In this document: in pieces, positions 1 to 8,988 of the stretch
Layout: every line of letters starts with the position of its first letter
How positions within the stretch are numbered: position 1 is the first letter of the stretch
Assembly: GCA_902606065.1 (NCBI GenBank)
Contig: CACLEX010000003.1
Location: forward strand, 1-46,717
Length of the DNA stretch: 46,717 nt
DNA from: an uncultured Pelagibacteraceae bacterium
GTDB taxonomy: Bacteria > Pseudomonadota > Alphaproteobacteria > Pelagibacterales > Pelagibacteraceae
Reading direction: 5' to 3'
Translations under genes and position numbers: made by a program
Notes under the pieces: generated by a model
What the model was told of the DNA's origin: nothing
Database searches by the model: none
The model's input: only the letters and a program-made list of their open reading frames with translations

Positions 1-56
1 TTCCAGCTATGAAGGCGGCCAAACTAGATCCAATAAAAGCATTAAAATATGAGTAA
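1..56 (+). CDS. C-terminal end of lipoprotein-releasing ABC transporter permease (LolC/LolE family), partial
   Basis: Frame 3 reads PAMKAAKLDPIKALKYE* , the usual C-terminus of LolC/E/MacB-type permeases; overlaps the lolD start by 8 nt. Confidence 0.75.
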   Translation, partial: PAMKAAKLDPIKALKYE

Positions 57-726
57 TTTAATTCAGCTGTCAAACATTAATAAAAGCTTTTTAAGTTTGA
101 AAAGGATAAATGTTTTAAAAAAAATTTCATATAAATTTAAGTCTGGAAAAATTTATTCTTTAATGGGACCCTCAGGCTCAGGTAAATCAACATTATTAAA
201 TTTATTGTCCTTAATAGATCGACCTAGTTCAGGATCTATAATTATTGATAATAAAAAGATTGATCCAAACAATTCTCAAAAAAATGATCTATTAAGAGCT
301 AATAAAATCGGGATAATCTATCAACAAGATAATCTTCTGTCTGATTTTACAGCAATAGAAAACTTATCCTTAGCTAGTTTAGCAAGCGGTAAAAATAAAG
401 ACGACGCTTCAAATATATCAAAAATGATGCTCAAAAAAGTTGGTCTAGCAAAAAGATTAAATCACTACCCCTCACAATTATCTGGAGGTGAGAAGCAAAG
501 GGTATCGATTGCAAGAGCTTTGATAAACAATCCGCAAATTATTCTTGCAGATGAGCCAACTGGAAGTTTAGATATTGAGACTGCAAAAGGAATTTTTGAG
601 CTTTTAAAAAAACAGATAAAGCCTGATAGAATAATAATATTTGCAACTCATAATAGATTTTTTGCTAATAAGTCTGATTGCTTATTGGAAATAGTTGATG
701 GTAATATAAAAACCATTAATGGCTGA
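49..726 (+). CDS. lolD: Lipoprotein-releasing ABC transporter ATP-binding protein LolD
   Basis: Walker [10 protein letters not shown], signature LSGGEKQR, Walker B ILADEPTG; follows a LolC/E-like C-terminus. Confidence 0.88.
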   Translation: MSNLIQLSNINKSFLSLKRINVLKKISYKFKSGKIYSLMGPSGSGKSTLLNLLSLIDRPSSGSIIIDNKKIDPNNSQKNDLLRANKIGIIYQQDNLLSDFTAIENLSLASLASGKNKDDASNISKMMLKKVGLAKRLNHYPSQLSGGEKQRVSIARALINNPQIILADEPTGSLDIETAKGIFELLKKQIKPDRIIIFATHNRFFANKSDCLLEIVDGNIKTING

Positions 727-3700
727 GTCTCAAATTCAAAACTTTAATCATCTAAAAATACATTCTCAATTTTCGATATGTGAAGGAGCGATTAAAATTG
801 ACGACTTAAAAGAAATATCTAAAGAAAAGAAAATTAGATCTCTAGCTTTATGTGATACATCGAATTTATGTGGTGCTCTAGAATTTGCCGAAAAAATATC
901 TAAAGTTGGAACTCAACCAATTATTGGTACGCAAATCAATTTTAAATTAGATGATACTATTGGTTTATTGCCATTATTCGCATTGAATGAAATTGGATAT
1001 AAAAGAATAATTGAATTATCTTCATTATCATATCTTAATAACGATGGAACCTCTGATCCACATTTAGATTTAAAGGAATTATTAGAGAATAACGAGGGGG
1101 TTGCCATTTTTTCGGGAACAATAAACGGATTAGTTGGTCAATTATTTAATAAAGGAAAATTTTCAGAAATTGAGAAATTATACTCTAAACTCAAACAAAA
1201 ATATGGTGATAAATTTTATATAGAAATTCAACGTCATGGAGATCAAAATGAAAATTTATTTGAAAAGTTTAATCTATCGCAGTCTTTAAATTTAGAAATA
1301 TCAATAATAGCCACTAATGAAGTTTTTTACTCAAACAAAGACATGTATGAGGCTCATGATGCATTAATTTGTATTAAAAACAAAACTTATGTAAATGAGA
1401 AAAATAGAATTAAATACTCAAATCAACACTATCTTAAAGATAATTCTGAGATGTCAGAATTATTTTCTGATTTACCTGAGGCGTTAGAAAATAACTATAA
1501 CTTCCCGTATCGTTGTAACTTTCGACCACATTTTTCAAAACCCATATTACCTGATATCAGCTCTGATAAAGGTGGAAATGCTGATGAGATATTAAAAAAA
1601 AACTCTTTGGATGGATTAAAAGAAAAATTTAAAAATATTTTTAAAATTCAGGGTGAGGATCTTTCTAAAAATGAAAAATTTTTACTTTACAAAGATAGAT
1701 TAGATCACGAACTAGATATTATTATACAAATGAAATATTCCAGTTATTTCTTAATTGTTTCTGATTATATTATATGGGCAAAAAAAAATGATATACCAGT
1801 AGGGCCTGGAAGGGGATCGGGTGCAGGTTCTTTAGTAGCATGGTGTCTTTTAATTACAGATGTTGACCCAATAAAATTTAATCTCATCTTTGAAAGATTT
1901 TTAAATCCTGATCGTATTTCAATGCCAGACTTTGATATAGATTTTTGTGAGGAAAAAAGAGACCTAGTTTTTAAGTATTTAAATGAAAAGTATAAGGATA
2001 GTGTCGCTCATATAATTACTTTTGGAAAATTAAAAGCCAGAATGGTTATTAGAGATGTAGGAAGAGTATTAGGGTTATCATATGGTTTTGTTGATAGTAT
2101 ATCCAAAATGATACCTTTTGATCCTTCAAGACCTCAAAATTTAACAGAATGCATTGCTGGAGAGCCAAGGCTCCAAAAATTAATTAAAGATGATCCAAGA
2201 GTAAAAAAACTTACAGAACTCTCTTTAAAACTAGAGGGGTTGAACAGAAATGTAGCAACTCATGCAGCAGGTGTAGTTATAGCTGATAGAAAACTACAGG
2301 AAGTTGTTCCTTTATATAAAGATGCATCGACGGATCTATTACTTCCCTCAACTCAATTTGATATGTATTCAGCTGAGGATGCTGGATTAATTAAATTTGA
2401 TTTTTTAGGATTAAAAACATTAACAGTGATTAATAACACTCAAAAATTAATAAAAAAAAAAGAAAAAGATTTCTATATTGAGAACATTAATTACGAAGAT
2501 AAAAAAGTTTTTGAAATGTTATCCTCGGGTAATACAGTTGGCTTATTTCAAATTGAAAGTTCTGGAATGAGAGAAGCGTTAACTCAAATGAAGCCAAATC
2601 ATATTGAGGATATTATTGCATTAGTTGCTTTGTATAGACCAGGTCCTATGAGTAATATTCCAACTTATAATGACTGTAAGCATGGTAAACAAAAACCAGA
2701 TTATCTACACCCATTATTAGAAGATATTTTAAAACCAACCTACGGTGTAATTATATATCAAGAACAGGTAATGCAAATTGCACAAAAATTGTCAGGTTTT
2801 ACTGCTGGTCAAGCAGATATTTTAAGAAGGGCGATGGGAAAGAAAAAAAGATCTGAGCTTGAAAAACAAAAACAAAATTTTATTGCAGGGGCTGTTAAAA
2901 ATGGAATTAGTAAAGAGGTGGCAGCTGGAATTTTTTTGAAAATAGAACCATTTGCAGAATATGGATTTAATAAAAGTCATGCTGCTGCATATGCGATTAT
3001 ATCTTATCAAACAGCATATTTGAAAACTTATTATCCAAAAGAATTTATTGCTGCTTCGATGACTATGGATATATCTAATCAAAATAAACTTAGCGAATTT
3101 TATGAAGAGCTTAAAAGATTGAATATTGAAATTGTTAGACCTGATATAAATCAATGTTTCGCAGAATTTAGAGCTGAAAATGAGAAATTTTATTATGCTT
3201 TAGGTGGAATTAAAGCCGTGGGATATGAAGCTGTTTCTAATATAGTTAAAGAAAGAATAAACCATGGACCATTTAAATCCATTAAAGATTTTTTAAATCG
3301 TGTAAATCCAAAAGATATTAACAAACTGCAACTAGAGGGACTTGTTAAAGCAGGAGCTTTTGATAATTTAAATGTTAATCGTCAATCTTTATTTAATTCC
3401 ATTCCCAATTTTATCACAAAATCAAAAAATATTTTTGAAAATAAATCTGCTAACCAAATAGATCTATTTGGTGAAAATGCTAATGAAGAAGATGAAATAA
3501 CTACTAATATTGATGACTGGAAGTTTGAGGAGAGATTATCTAAAGAGTTTGAAGCAGTAGGTTTTTTTATTTCAGATCATCCATTAAATCAGTTTAAGGA
3601 TGTTTTTGATGATTATAATATTTATGATTATCAAAAATTTAATAGTCAAAATGATCTAAAGGAATCAAATGTAGCTGCAACATTACTAAAAATACAAGAG

Positions 3701-4135
3701 AGAAAAACTGCAAAAGGTAACCCTTATGCGGTGTTAAAGCTCACTGATTTATCTAGCGTTTTTGAGTTGTTTATTTTTTCAGACATATTGGAATTAAATC
3801 GAGAAATTTTAAAAGAAGGAAATTCTTTTATTTTGACTTTATTTAAATCTTTATCAGACGCAGAAAATAGATTTAAAAGATTAAATGTTCAAAAAATTGT
3901 ATTTTTAAAGGATTTGTTAAACAAACCAATTCAAGAAGTAACATTTAATTTAAAATCCACTAAAGAACTAGATGAGATATCAAAATATTTGCCTCAACAA
4001 GGAAATACATTGATAAAGATTAATATTAGTGACAACAGAAATGATTTAAAGTTTCACTTAAAAAACAAGAGAAATATTGACAGAAAAACAATAAATATTT
4101 TAAGAAATAGGGAAATTTCAGCAATAATTGGATAA
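719..4135 (+). CDS. dnaE: DNA polymerase III alpha subunit
   Basis: 1138 aa; N-terminal PHP domain (HLKIHSQFSICEGAIKI), polymerase motifs PVGPGRGSGAGSLVAW, PDFDIDFCEEKRD, GFNKSHAAAYA. Confidence 0.97.
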   Translation: MAESQIQNFNHLKIHSQFSICEGAIKIDDLKEISKEKKIRSLALCDTSNLCGALEFAEKISKVGTQPIIGTQINFKLDDTIGLLPLFALNEIGYKRIIELSSLSYLNNDGTSDPHLDLKELLENNEGVAIFSGTINGLVGQLFNKGKFSEIEKLYSKLKQKYGDKFYIEIQRHGDQNENLFEKFNLSQSLNLEISIIATNEVFYSNKDMYEAHDALICIKNKTYVNEKNRIKYSNQHYLKDNSEMSELFSDLPEALENNYNFPYRCNFRPHFSKPILPDISSDKGGNADEILKKNSLDGLKEKFKNIFKIQGEDLSKNEKFLLYKDRLDHELDIIIQMKYSSYFLIVSDYIIWAKKNDIPVGPGRGSGAGSLVAWCLLITDVDPIKFNLIFERFLNPDRISMPDFDIDFCEEKRDLVFKYLNEKYKDSVAHIITFGKLKARMVIRDVGRVLGLSYGFVDSISKMIPFDPSRPQNLTECIAGEPRLQKLIKDDPRVKKLTELSLKLEGLNRNVATHAAGVVIADRKLQEVVPLYKDASTDLLLPSTQFDMYSAEDAGLIKFDFLGLKTLTVINNTQKLIKKKEKDFYIENINYEDKKVFEMLSSGNTVGLFQIESSGMREALTQMKPNHIEDIIALVALYRPGPMSNIPTYNDCKHGKQKPDYLHPLLEDILKPTYGVIIYQEQVMQIAQKLSGFTAGQADILRRAMGKKKRSELEKQKQNFIAGAVKNGISKEVAAGIFLKIEPFAEYGFNKSHAAAYAIISYQTAYLKTYYPKEFIAASMTMDISNQNKLSEFYEELKRLNIEIVRPDINQCFAEFRAENEKFYYALGGIKAVGYEAVSNIVKERINHGPFKSIKDFLNRVNPKDINKLQLEGLVKAGAFDNLNVNRQSLFNSIPNFITKSKNIFENKSANQIDLFGENANEEDEITTNIDDWKFEERLSKEFEAVGFFISDHPLNQFKDVFDDYNIYDYQKFNSQNDLKESNVAATLLKIQERKTAKGNPYAVLKLTDLSSVFELFIFSDILELNREILKEGNSFILTLFKSLSDAENRFKRLNVQKIVFLKDLLNKPIQEVTFNLKSTKELDEISKYLPQQGNTLIKINISDNRNDLKFHLKNKRNIDRKTINILRNREISAIIG

Positions 4136-4185
4136 TTAAGACTTGTCTAATTCAAAATTTCTTTGTAAATAATCTTCAATTTTAA

Positions 4186-4266
4186 ATTAACACGCACACA
4201 GTTTGTTGGTTTTAAACCTCCGGTCCTTAATTGGAAATAACTGTGGTGGCTTAACCGGGAAAAAAT
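4186..4266 (+). promoter_or_regulatory. Candidate structured leader RNA of the rpsB-tsf operon
   Basis: 131-nt gap before rpsB with locally high GC; complementary pairs CACAGT(4197-4202)/ACTGTG(4240-4245) and CCGGT(4220-4224)/ACCGG(4254-4258) cross, consistent with a pseudoknot. A cis-regulatory RNA before rpsB (S2) has been described in Ca. Pelagibacter ubique. Confidence 0.65.
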
Positions 4267-5082
4267 ATGAAGATACCTAACGTTACTATTCAACAATTAT
4301 TAGAAGCTGGAGTTCATCTTGGTCACAAGACTTTAAGATGGAATCCTAAAATGAGGAAATATATATTTGGAAAAAGAGATAGCATTCACATTATCGACCT
4401 TACCCAAACCTTAGAATTAACTAAAATTGCTTTAGAAAAAGTTTACGAAACTATTTCAAACAATGGAAAAATCTTGTTTGTATCAACTAAAAAACAGGCT
4501 TCCGAAGCAATTGCAGAAGTAGCGAAAGAAACAGGCCAATATTTTGTAAATTATAGATGGTTAGGTGGGATGCTCACAAATTGGGGTACTATTTCAAATT
4601 CTATTAAAAAACTAAAAAAATTAGAAACAGATTTAGTTGCTGAGAATAGAGGATTTACAAAAAAAGAGCTTTTAAAAATGAGTGTAAAAAAAGATAAATT
4701 ACAAAGATCACTTGGAGGAATTGCTGAGATGAAAAAAGTTCCTGATTTAGTATTTATTATAGATACAAATTACGAGTCACTTGCAATTCAAGAGTCAGTA
4801 AAATTAGGAATTCCAATAATTGCTATATTAGATAGCAACTCAAATCCTGATGGCATTGATTTTCCAATACCCGGCAATGATGACGCTAGAAGATCAATAG
4901 ATCTATATTGTAATCTTATTAAAGAAACGATTGAAGGTGCTAAAAAAGCTGCACCGGCTGTTGAAACAAAGAAAGATACAGAAAAAAAAGAAAAAGTTGA
5001 TAGATCTAAAACAATTGCTGAAACAGATCGGGAAAAGCTTGAAAAAAAATTCTCAAAAAAAAAGCCTGAAAAACTAAATTAA
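4267..5082 (+). CDS. rpsB: 30S ribosomal protein S2
   Basis: [35 protein letters not shown] is the S2 signature; followed by tsf. Confidence 0.98.
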   Translation: MKIPNVTIQQLLEAGVHLGHKTLRWNPKMRKYIFGKRDSIHIIDLTQTLELTKIALEKVYETISNNGKILFVSTKKQASEAIAEVAKETGQYFVNYRWLGGMLTNWGTISNSIKKLKKLETDLVAENRGFTKKELLKMSVKKDKLQRSLGGIAEMKKVPDLVFIIDTNYESLAIQESVKLGIPIIAILDSNSNPDGIDFPIPGNDDARRSIDLYCNLIKETIEGAKKAAPAVETKKDTEKKEKVDRSKTIAETDREKLEKKFSKKKPEKLN

Positions 5083-5934
5083 ATGAGTGATATAGAAAAA
5101 GTAAAAAAACTGAGAGAGGCGACAGGTGCAGGGTTTAAAGATTGTAATTTAGCAATTAAAGAATCTGGAGGTGATTTAGATAAAGCAGTAGAAATTTTAA
5201 GAGTAAAAGGGATTTCAAAAGCCTCTAAAAAAATGTCAAGAGATGCAAAAGAAGGAGTTGTTGCGGTTAGTGGAGATCAAAATAAGACATCAATTATTGA
5301 AGTAAATTGTGAAACAGATTTTGTTGCTAAAAATGATGATTTTATAAATTTTGTGAAAGAATTAAGTGAAATAAACAATCAAAATAATTCAGATGTTGAA
5401 AAATTAAAAACATCTAAAATGAAAAATAATATTACTGTTGAAGAAAATTTAGTTGCTTTAATTGCTAAGATTGGAGAAAAAATTACCATTGGTAAAACAA
5501 AAACAATTTCAAATTCTTCCTCAGTAAATTATCAATATTTACATACTGTAGTAAAAGATAACTTAGCTAAATTAGCTGTAATTGTCTCATTAGAAACTAA
5601 AGATAACTCTGAAATTGTAAAAACATTTGGCAAACAATTATCAATGCATATAGCAGCATCAAACCCTCTAGCTTTAGAGTCTAAATTAATTGATAAAGCT
5701 ATCATAGACAAAGAACAGGAATTGGTTACAGAGGAACTTAAAAATTCAGGAAAACCAGAAGAGATTGCGAAAAAAATTAGTTTAGGTAAGATGAACAAAT
5801 TTAAAGAGGAAAATGCTCTTTTAACACAAGCTTGGGTTATGGAACCAAAAAAAAAAGTTCAAGATGTTTTAAAAGAACTTGCTATAAATGATTTAAAGAT
5901 TAAGGAGTTTAGTAGAATTAAAATAGGGGAATAG
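5083..5934 (+). CDS. tsf: Elongation factor Ts
   Basis: [54 protein letters not shown]. Confidence 0.98.
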   Translation: MSDIEKVKKLREATGAGFKDCNLAIKESGGDLDKAVEILRVKGISKASKKMSRDAKEGVVAVSGDQNKTSIIEVNCETDFVAKNDDFINFVKELSEINNQNNSDVEKLKTSKMKNNITVEENLVALIAKIGEKITIGKTKTISNSSSVNYQYLHTVVKDNLAKLAVIVSLETKDNSEIVKTFGKQLSMHIAASNPLALESKLIDKAIIDKEQELVTEELKNSGKPEEIAKKISLGKMNKFKEENALLTQAWVMEPKKKVQDVLKELAINDLKIKEFSRIKIGE

Positions 5935-6486
5935 ATGTTTGATGAAAAATCACATAGCCTCAAAATGGATAAGTCTATAGAAGCTTTTTCAAAAGAATTA
6001 TCATCATTAAGAACAGGTCGAGCAAATGCTGCAATGTTAGATATTGTAAGAGTGGATGTTTATGGACAACAAATGCCAATTAATCAAATTGGCAGTATAA
6101 CAACACCAGAGCCGAGAATGATAAATGTTCAGGTTTGGGATCAAAACAATGTTACTTTAGTTGATGCGGCTATAAAAAAATCTGAATTAGGACTAAATCC
6201 ACAAATTGACGGTCAATTAATTCGATTGCCAATACCTGAACTTAATGAAGAGAGAAGAAACGAATTAAAAAAATTAATTAAATCAATGGGTGAGAAATGT
6301 AAAATTTCGATTCGAAATATCCGAAGAGATGCAAATGAGGAACTTAAAAAACTTTTAAAATCTAAAGAAATTGGTGAAGATGAAGAAAAATCTTTTGAAA
6401 AAAACGTTCAAAACATAACTGATATGCACATTCAAATTGTTGATGAAAAAGTTTCTTCAAAAGAAAAAGAAATAATGACCATATGA
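5935..6486 (+). CDS. frr: Ribosome recycling factor
   Basis: LSSLRTGRANAAMLDIVRVDVYGQQMPINQIGSITTPEPRM; C-terminal RRDANEELKKLLK. Confidence 0.98.
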   Translation: MFDEKSHSLKMDKSIEAFSKELSSLRTGRANAAMLDIVRVDVYGQQMPINQIGSITTPEPRMINVQVWDQNNVTLVDAAIKKSELGLNPQIDGQLIRLPIPELNEERRNELKKLIKSMGEKCKISIRNIRRDANEELKKLLKSKEIGEDEEKSFEKNVQNITDMHIQIVDEKVSSKEKEIMTI

Positions 6487-7157
6487 ACCCATTAAATCAT
6501 GTAGCCATTATCATGGATGGTAATGGAAGGTGGGGTTTAAAATACAAAAATTCTAGAAACGTAGGGCATAAAAAAGGTTTAAAAACAGTTGAAACAATAA
6601 TTAAATCATCAATAAAAAATAAAGTTAAATTCCTAACACTATATGCTTTTTCCACTGAAAATTGGAAAAGACCAAAAAAAGAAATCAATTATCTTTTTAA
6701 ATTATTAGAAAATTTTTTAACAAAAAGACTTAATGACATTCATAAGCAAAATATTAAAATTAAGATTTTAGGCTATAAAAAATTTTCAAAAAGATTGAAT
6801 TTTCTTTTAAACTTCGCAGAAAAAAAAACAATAAATAATTCAAAATTACAGATTAACTTGGCATTAAATTATGGCTCAAAATTAGAGCTGATAAATGCTT
6901 TTAAAACAATTAGAAGAAACAAAATTCAAATTAATGAAAAAAACCTAGAAAAAAACCTTCAAACTAAAAATATTCCAGATCCAGATATATTAATTAGAAC
7001 TGGCAACACAAAAAGATTAAGTAATTTTTTATTATGGCAACTAGCTTATTCAGAAATTTTCTTTGAAAAAAAATTATGGCCAGCATTTACAGAAAAAGAT
7101 TACATTAAAATTATTAAAGAGTACAAAAAAATTAAAAGAAATTTTGGAAGAATATGA
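6483..7157 (+). CDS. uppS: Isoprenyl (undecaprenyl) diphosphate synthase
   Basis: HVAIIMDGNGRWGLKY, YAFSTENWKRPKKEI, DILIRTGNTKRLSNFLLWQLAYSE motifs. Confidence 0.95.
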   Translation: MNPLNHVAIIMDGNGRWGLKYKNSRNVGHKKGLKTVETIIKSSIKNKVKFLTLYAFSTENWKRPKKEINYLFKLLENFLTKRLNDIHKQNIKIKILGYKKFSKRLNFLLNFAEKKTINNSKLQINLALNYGSKLELINAFKTIRRNKIQINEKNLEKNLQTKNIPDPDILIRTGNTKRLSNFLLWQLAYSEIFFEKKLWPAFTEKDYIKIIKEYKKIKRNFGRI

Positions 7158-7831
7158 TTGATCAAGAATTACAAAAAAGAATTTTTAGTTCAATAATTTT
7201 GATCCCAGTATCATTTTTTTTTATTATCCAGGGATCTTTAACTTTTATATTTTTTTTGACTTTAATTTTTTTGGGAACAAGTATGGAATGGTTTAAGATG
7301 ACAAAAAACAGAGATTTATTGAGAATTTTTGGATTATTTTTTTTATTTTTTTCATTTTTTTGTGCAATTTATCTTAGACAATATATTGGATTAAATTTCT
7401 TCATATTTTTGATTATAGTTTGCATGTTTACTGATATTGGTGGTTATATTTTTGGCAAAATATTTAAGGGACCAAAATTAACGAAAGTAAGTCCGAAAAA
7501 AACTTATTCTGGTGTTATTGGAGGTTTTTTGATTTCATTGTTATTTGGTTTAATTTTTATTAAATATTTAGGGCAAAAAAGTAAAATTCTTTTAGACACA
7601 GATCTCATATTTTTAATCTTATTAATCTTATTTATTTCACTAGTAAGTCAAATAGGTGATTTAATAATTTCATATTTCAAAAGAAAAGCTAAATTAAAAA
7701 ATTCCGGAAAAATTTTACCAGGCCATGGAGGTCTTTTAGATAGGATTGATGGTATAATTTTTGTAATGCCAACAACATATTTATGTGTATTACCTATTTT
7801 AATTTACAAATTAAATATAATCAAGTTATGA
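7154..7831 (+). CDS. cdsA: Phosphatidate cytidylyltransferase
   Basis: Polytopic membrane protein with CdsA signature SYFKRKAKLKNSGKILPGHGGLLDRIDG; between uppS and dxr. Confidence 0.92.
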   Translation: MIDQELQKRIFSSIILIPVSFFFIIQGSLTFIFFLTLIFLGTSMEWFKMTKNRDLLRIFGLFFLFFSFFCAIYLRQYIGLNFFIFLIIVCMFTDIGGYIFGKIFKGPKLTKVSPKKTYSGVIGGFLISLLFGLIFIKYLGQKSKILLDTDLIFLILLILFISLVSQIGDLIISYFKRKAKLKNSGKILPGHGGLLDRIDGIIFVMPTTYLCVLPILIYKLNIIKL

Positions 7832-8988
7832 AAAAAAAAATTGCTATTCTCGGTTCCACAGGTTCAATTGGGAAATGTTTAATCGATATTATTAAAAATG
7901 ATAAAAAAAACTTTGAAATTATTCTTTTATCTGCAGAGGGAAATTATAAAGAATTAATAAAGCAAGCCAAATTTTTTAATGTAAAAAACTTAGTCATAAC
8001 TAATCAAGAAAGTTTCAATTGCATAAAAAAAGATAAATATTCAAAAAAAATAAATATTTATAATAATTTCAATAATCTAGGCAAAATTTTTAAAAAAAAA
8101 ATTGATTATACAATGAGTTCAATTTCGGGCATTCAAGGATTAAAACCTACGATTGCAATAATTAAACACACAAAAAAAATAGCAATCGCAAACAAAGAAG
8201 CAATTATATGTGGCTGGGATTTAATTGAAAAAACATTAAATAGATATAGGACTGAATTTATACCAGTAGATTCAGAGCATTTTTCAATTTGGTATGCACT
8301 AAAAGGAATAGATAGAAATCTGATTGATCAAATTTATTTGACAGCCTCTGGGGGACCTTTTTTAAATAAGTCATTACAAAAATTGAAAAATGTAAATATT
8401 AAGCAAGCAATTAATCATCCAAATTGGATAATGGGAAAAAAAATATCAGTAGATTCTGCAACAATGATAAATAAAGTTTTTGAGGTTATTGAGGCAAAAA
8501 AAATATTTAAAATTTCTTACGACAAATTATCAATCATAATTCATCCAAAATCTTATGTTCACGCAATAATTAAATTTAAGAATGGTTTAACTAAGATTAT
8601 TATACACGAAACAAGTATGAAAATTCCAATTTTTAATTCTTTATACTCATCAAAAAAGAATTTTGAAACTGATAATTTAAATTTTGAAATATTAAATAAT
8701 TTAGACTTCAGATTTGTAGATTACAAAAAATTTCCATTAGTTAAAATTCTTAAAGATTTACCTGACAACACATCTTTATTTGAAACAATTTTAGTCTCTA
8801 TTAATGATAAATTGGTAGAATCATTCTTAAATAGTAAGATTAAATTTACTGATATTTCAAAAAAAATGAATAAAATATTAAAATTGTATAATTTAAAAAA
8901 ATATAAAAAAGTAATACCAAAAAAAATTGAAGAAATTATAAGAATGGACACAAAAATTAAAAATGATATTGAATTTTTAATAAGATAA
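7828..8988 (+). CDS. dxr: 1-deoxy-D-xylulose 5-phosphate reductoisomerase (ORF track start 7783 trimmed to ATG 7828)
   Basis: MKKKIAILGSTGSIGKC Rossmann motif; IANKEAIICG; PVDSEHFSIW; ATGA overlap with cdsA supports start at 7828. Confidence 0.95.
   Translation: MKKKIAILGSTGSIGKCLIDIIKNDKKNFEIILLSAEGNYKELIKQAKFFNVKNLVITNQESFNCIKKDKYSKKINIYNNFNNLGKIFKKKIDYTMSSISGIQGLKPTIAIIKHTKKIAIANKEAIICGWDLIEKTLNRYRTEFIPVDSEHFSIWYALKGIDRNLIDQIYLTASGGPFLNKSLQKLKNVNIKQAINHPNWIMGKKISVDSATMINKVFEVIEAKKIFKISYDKLSIIIHPKSYVHAIIKFKNGLTKIIIHETSMKIPIFNSLYSSKKNFETDNLNFEILNNLDFRFVDYKKFPLVKILKDLPDNTSLFETILVSINDKLVESFLNSKIKFTDISKKMNKILKLYNLKKYKKVIPKKIEEIIRMDTKIKNDIEFLIR

Noticed and set aside
719-1100. Degenerate PHP metal site in DnaE
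   Set aside because: The DTSN/DTNN-type variant is common in proteobacterial DnaE and not unusual.
913-1107. Minus-strand ORF of 64 aa inside dnaE
   Set aside because: Fully antisense to a well-supported CDS, no recognisable domain; typical spurious ORF.
2822-3154. Minus-strand ORF of 110 aa inside dnaE
   Set aside because: Antisense to conserved dnaE motifs, low-complexity F/I/S-rich translation without domain signal.
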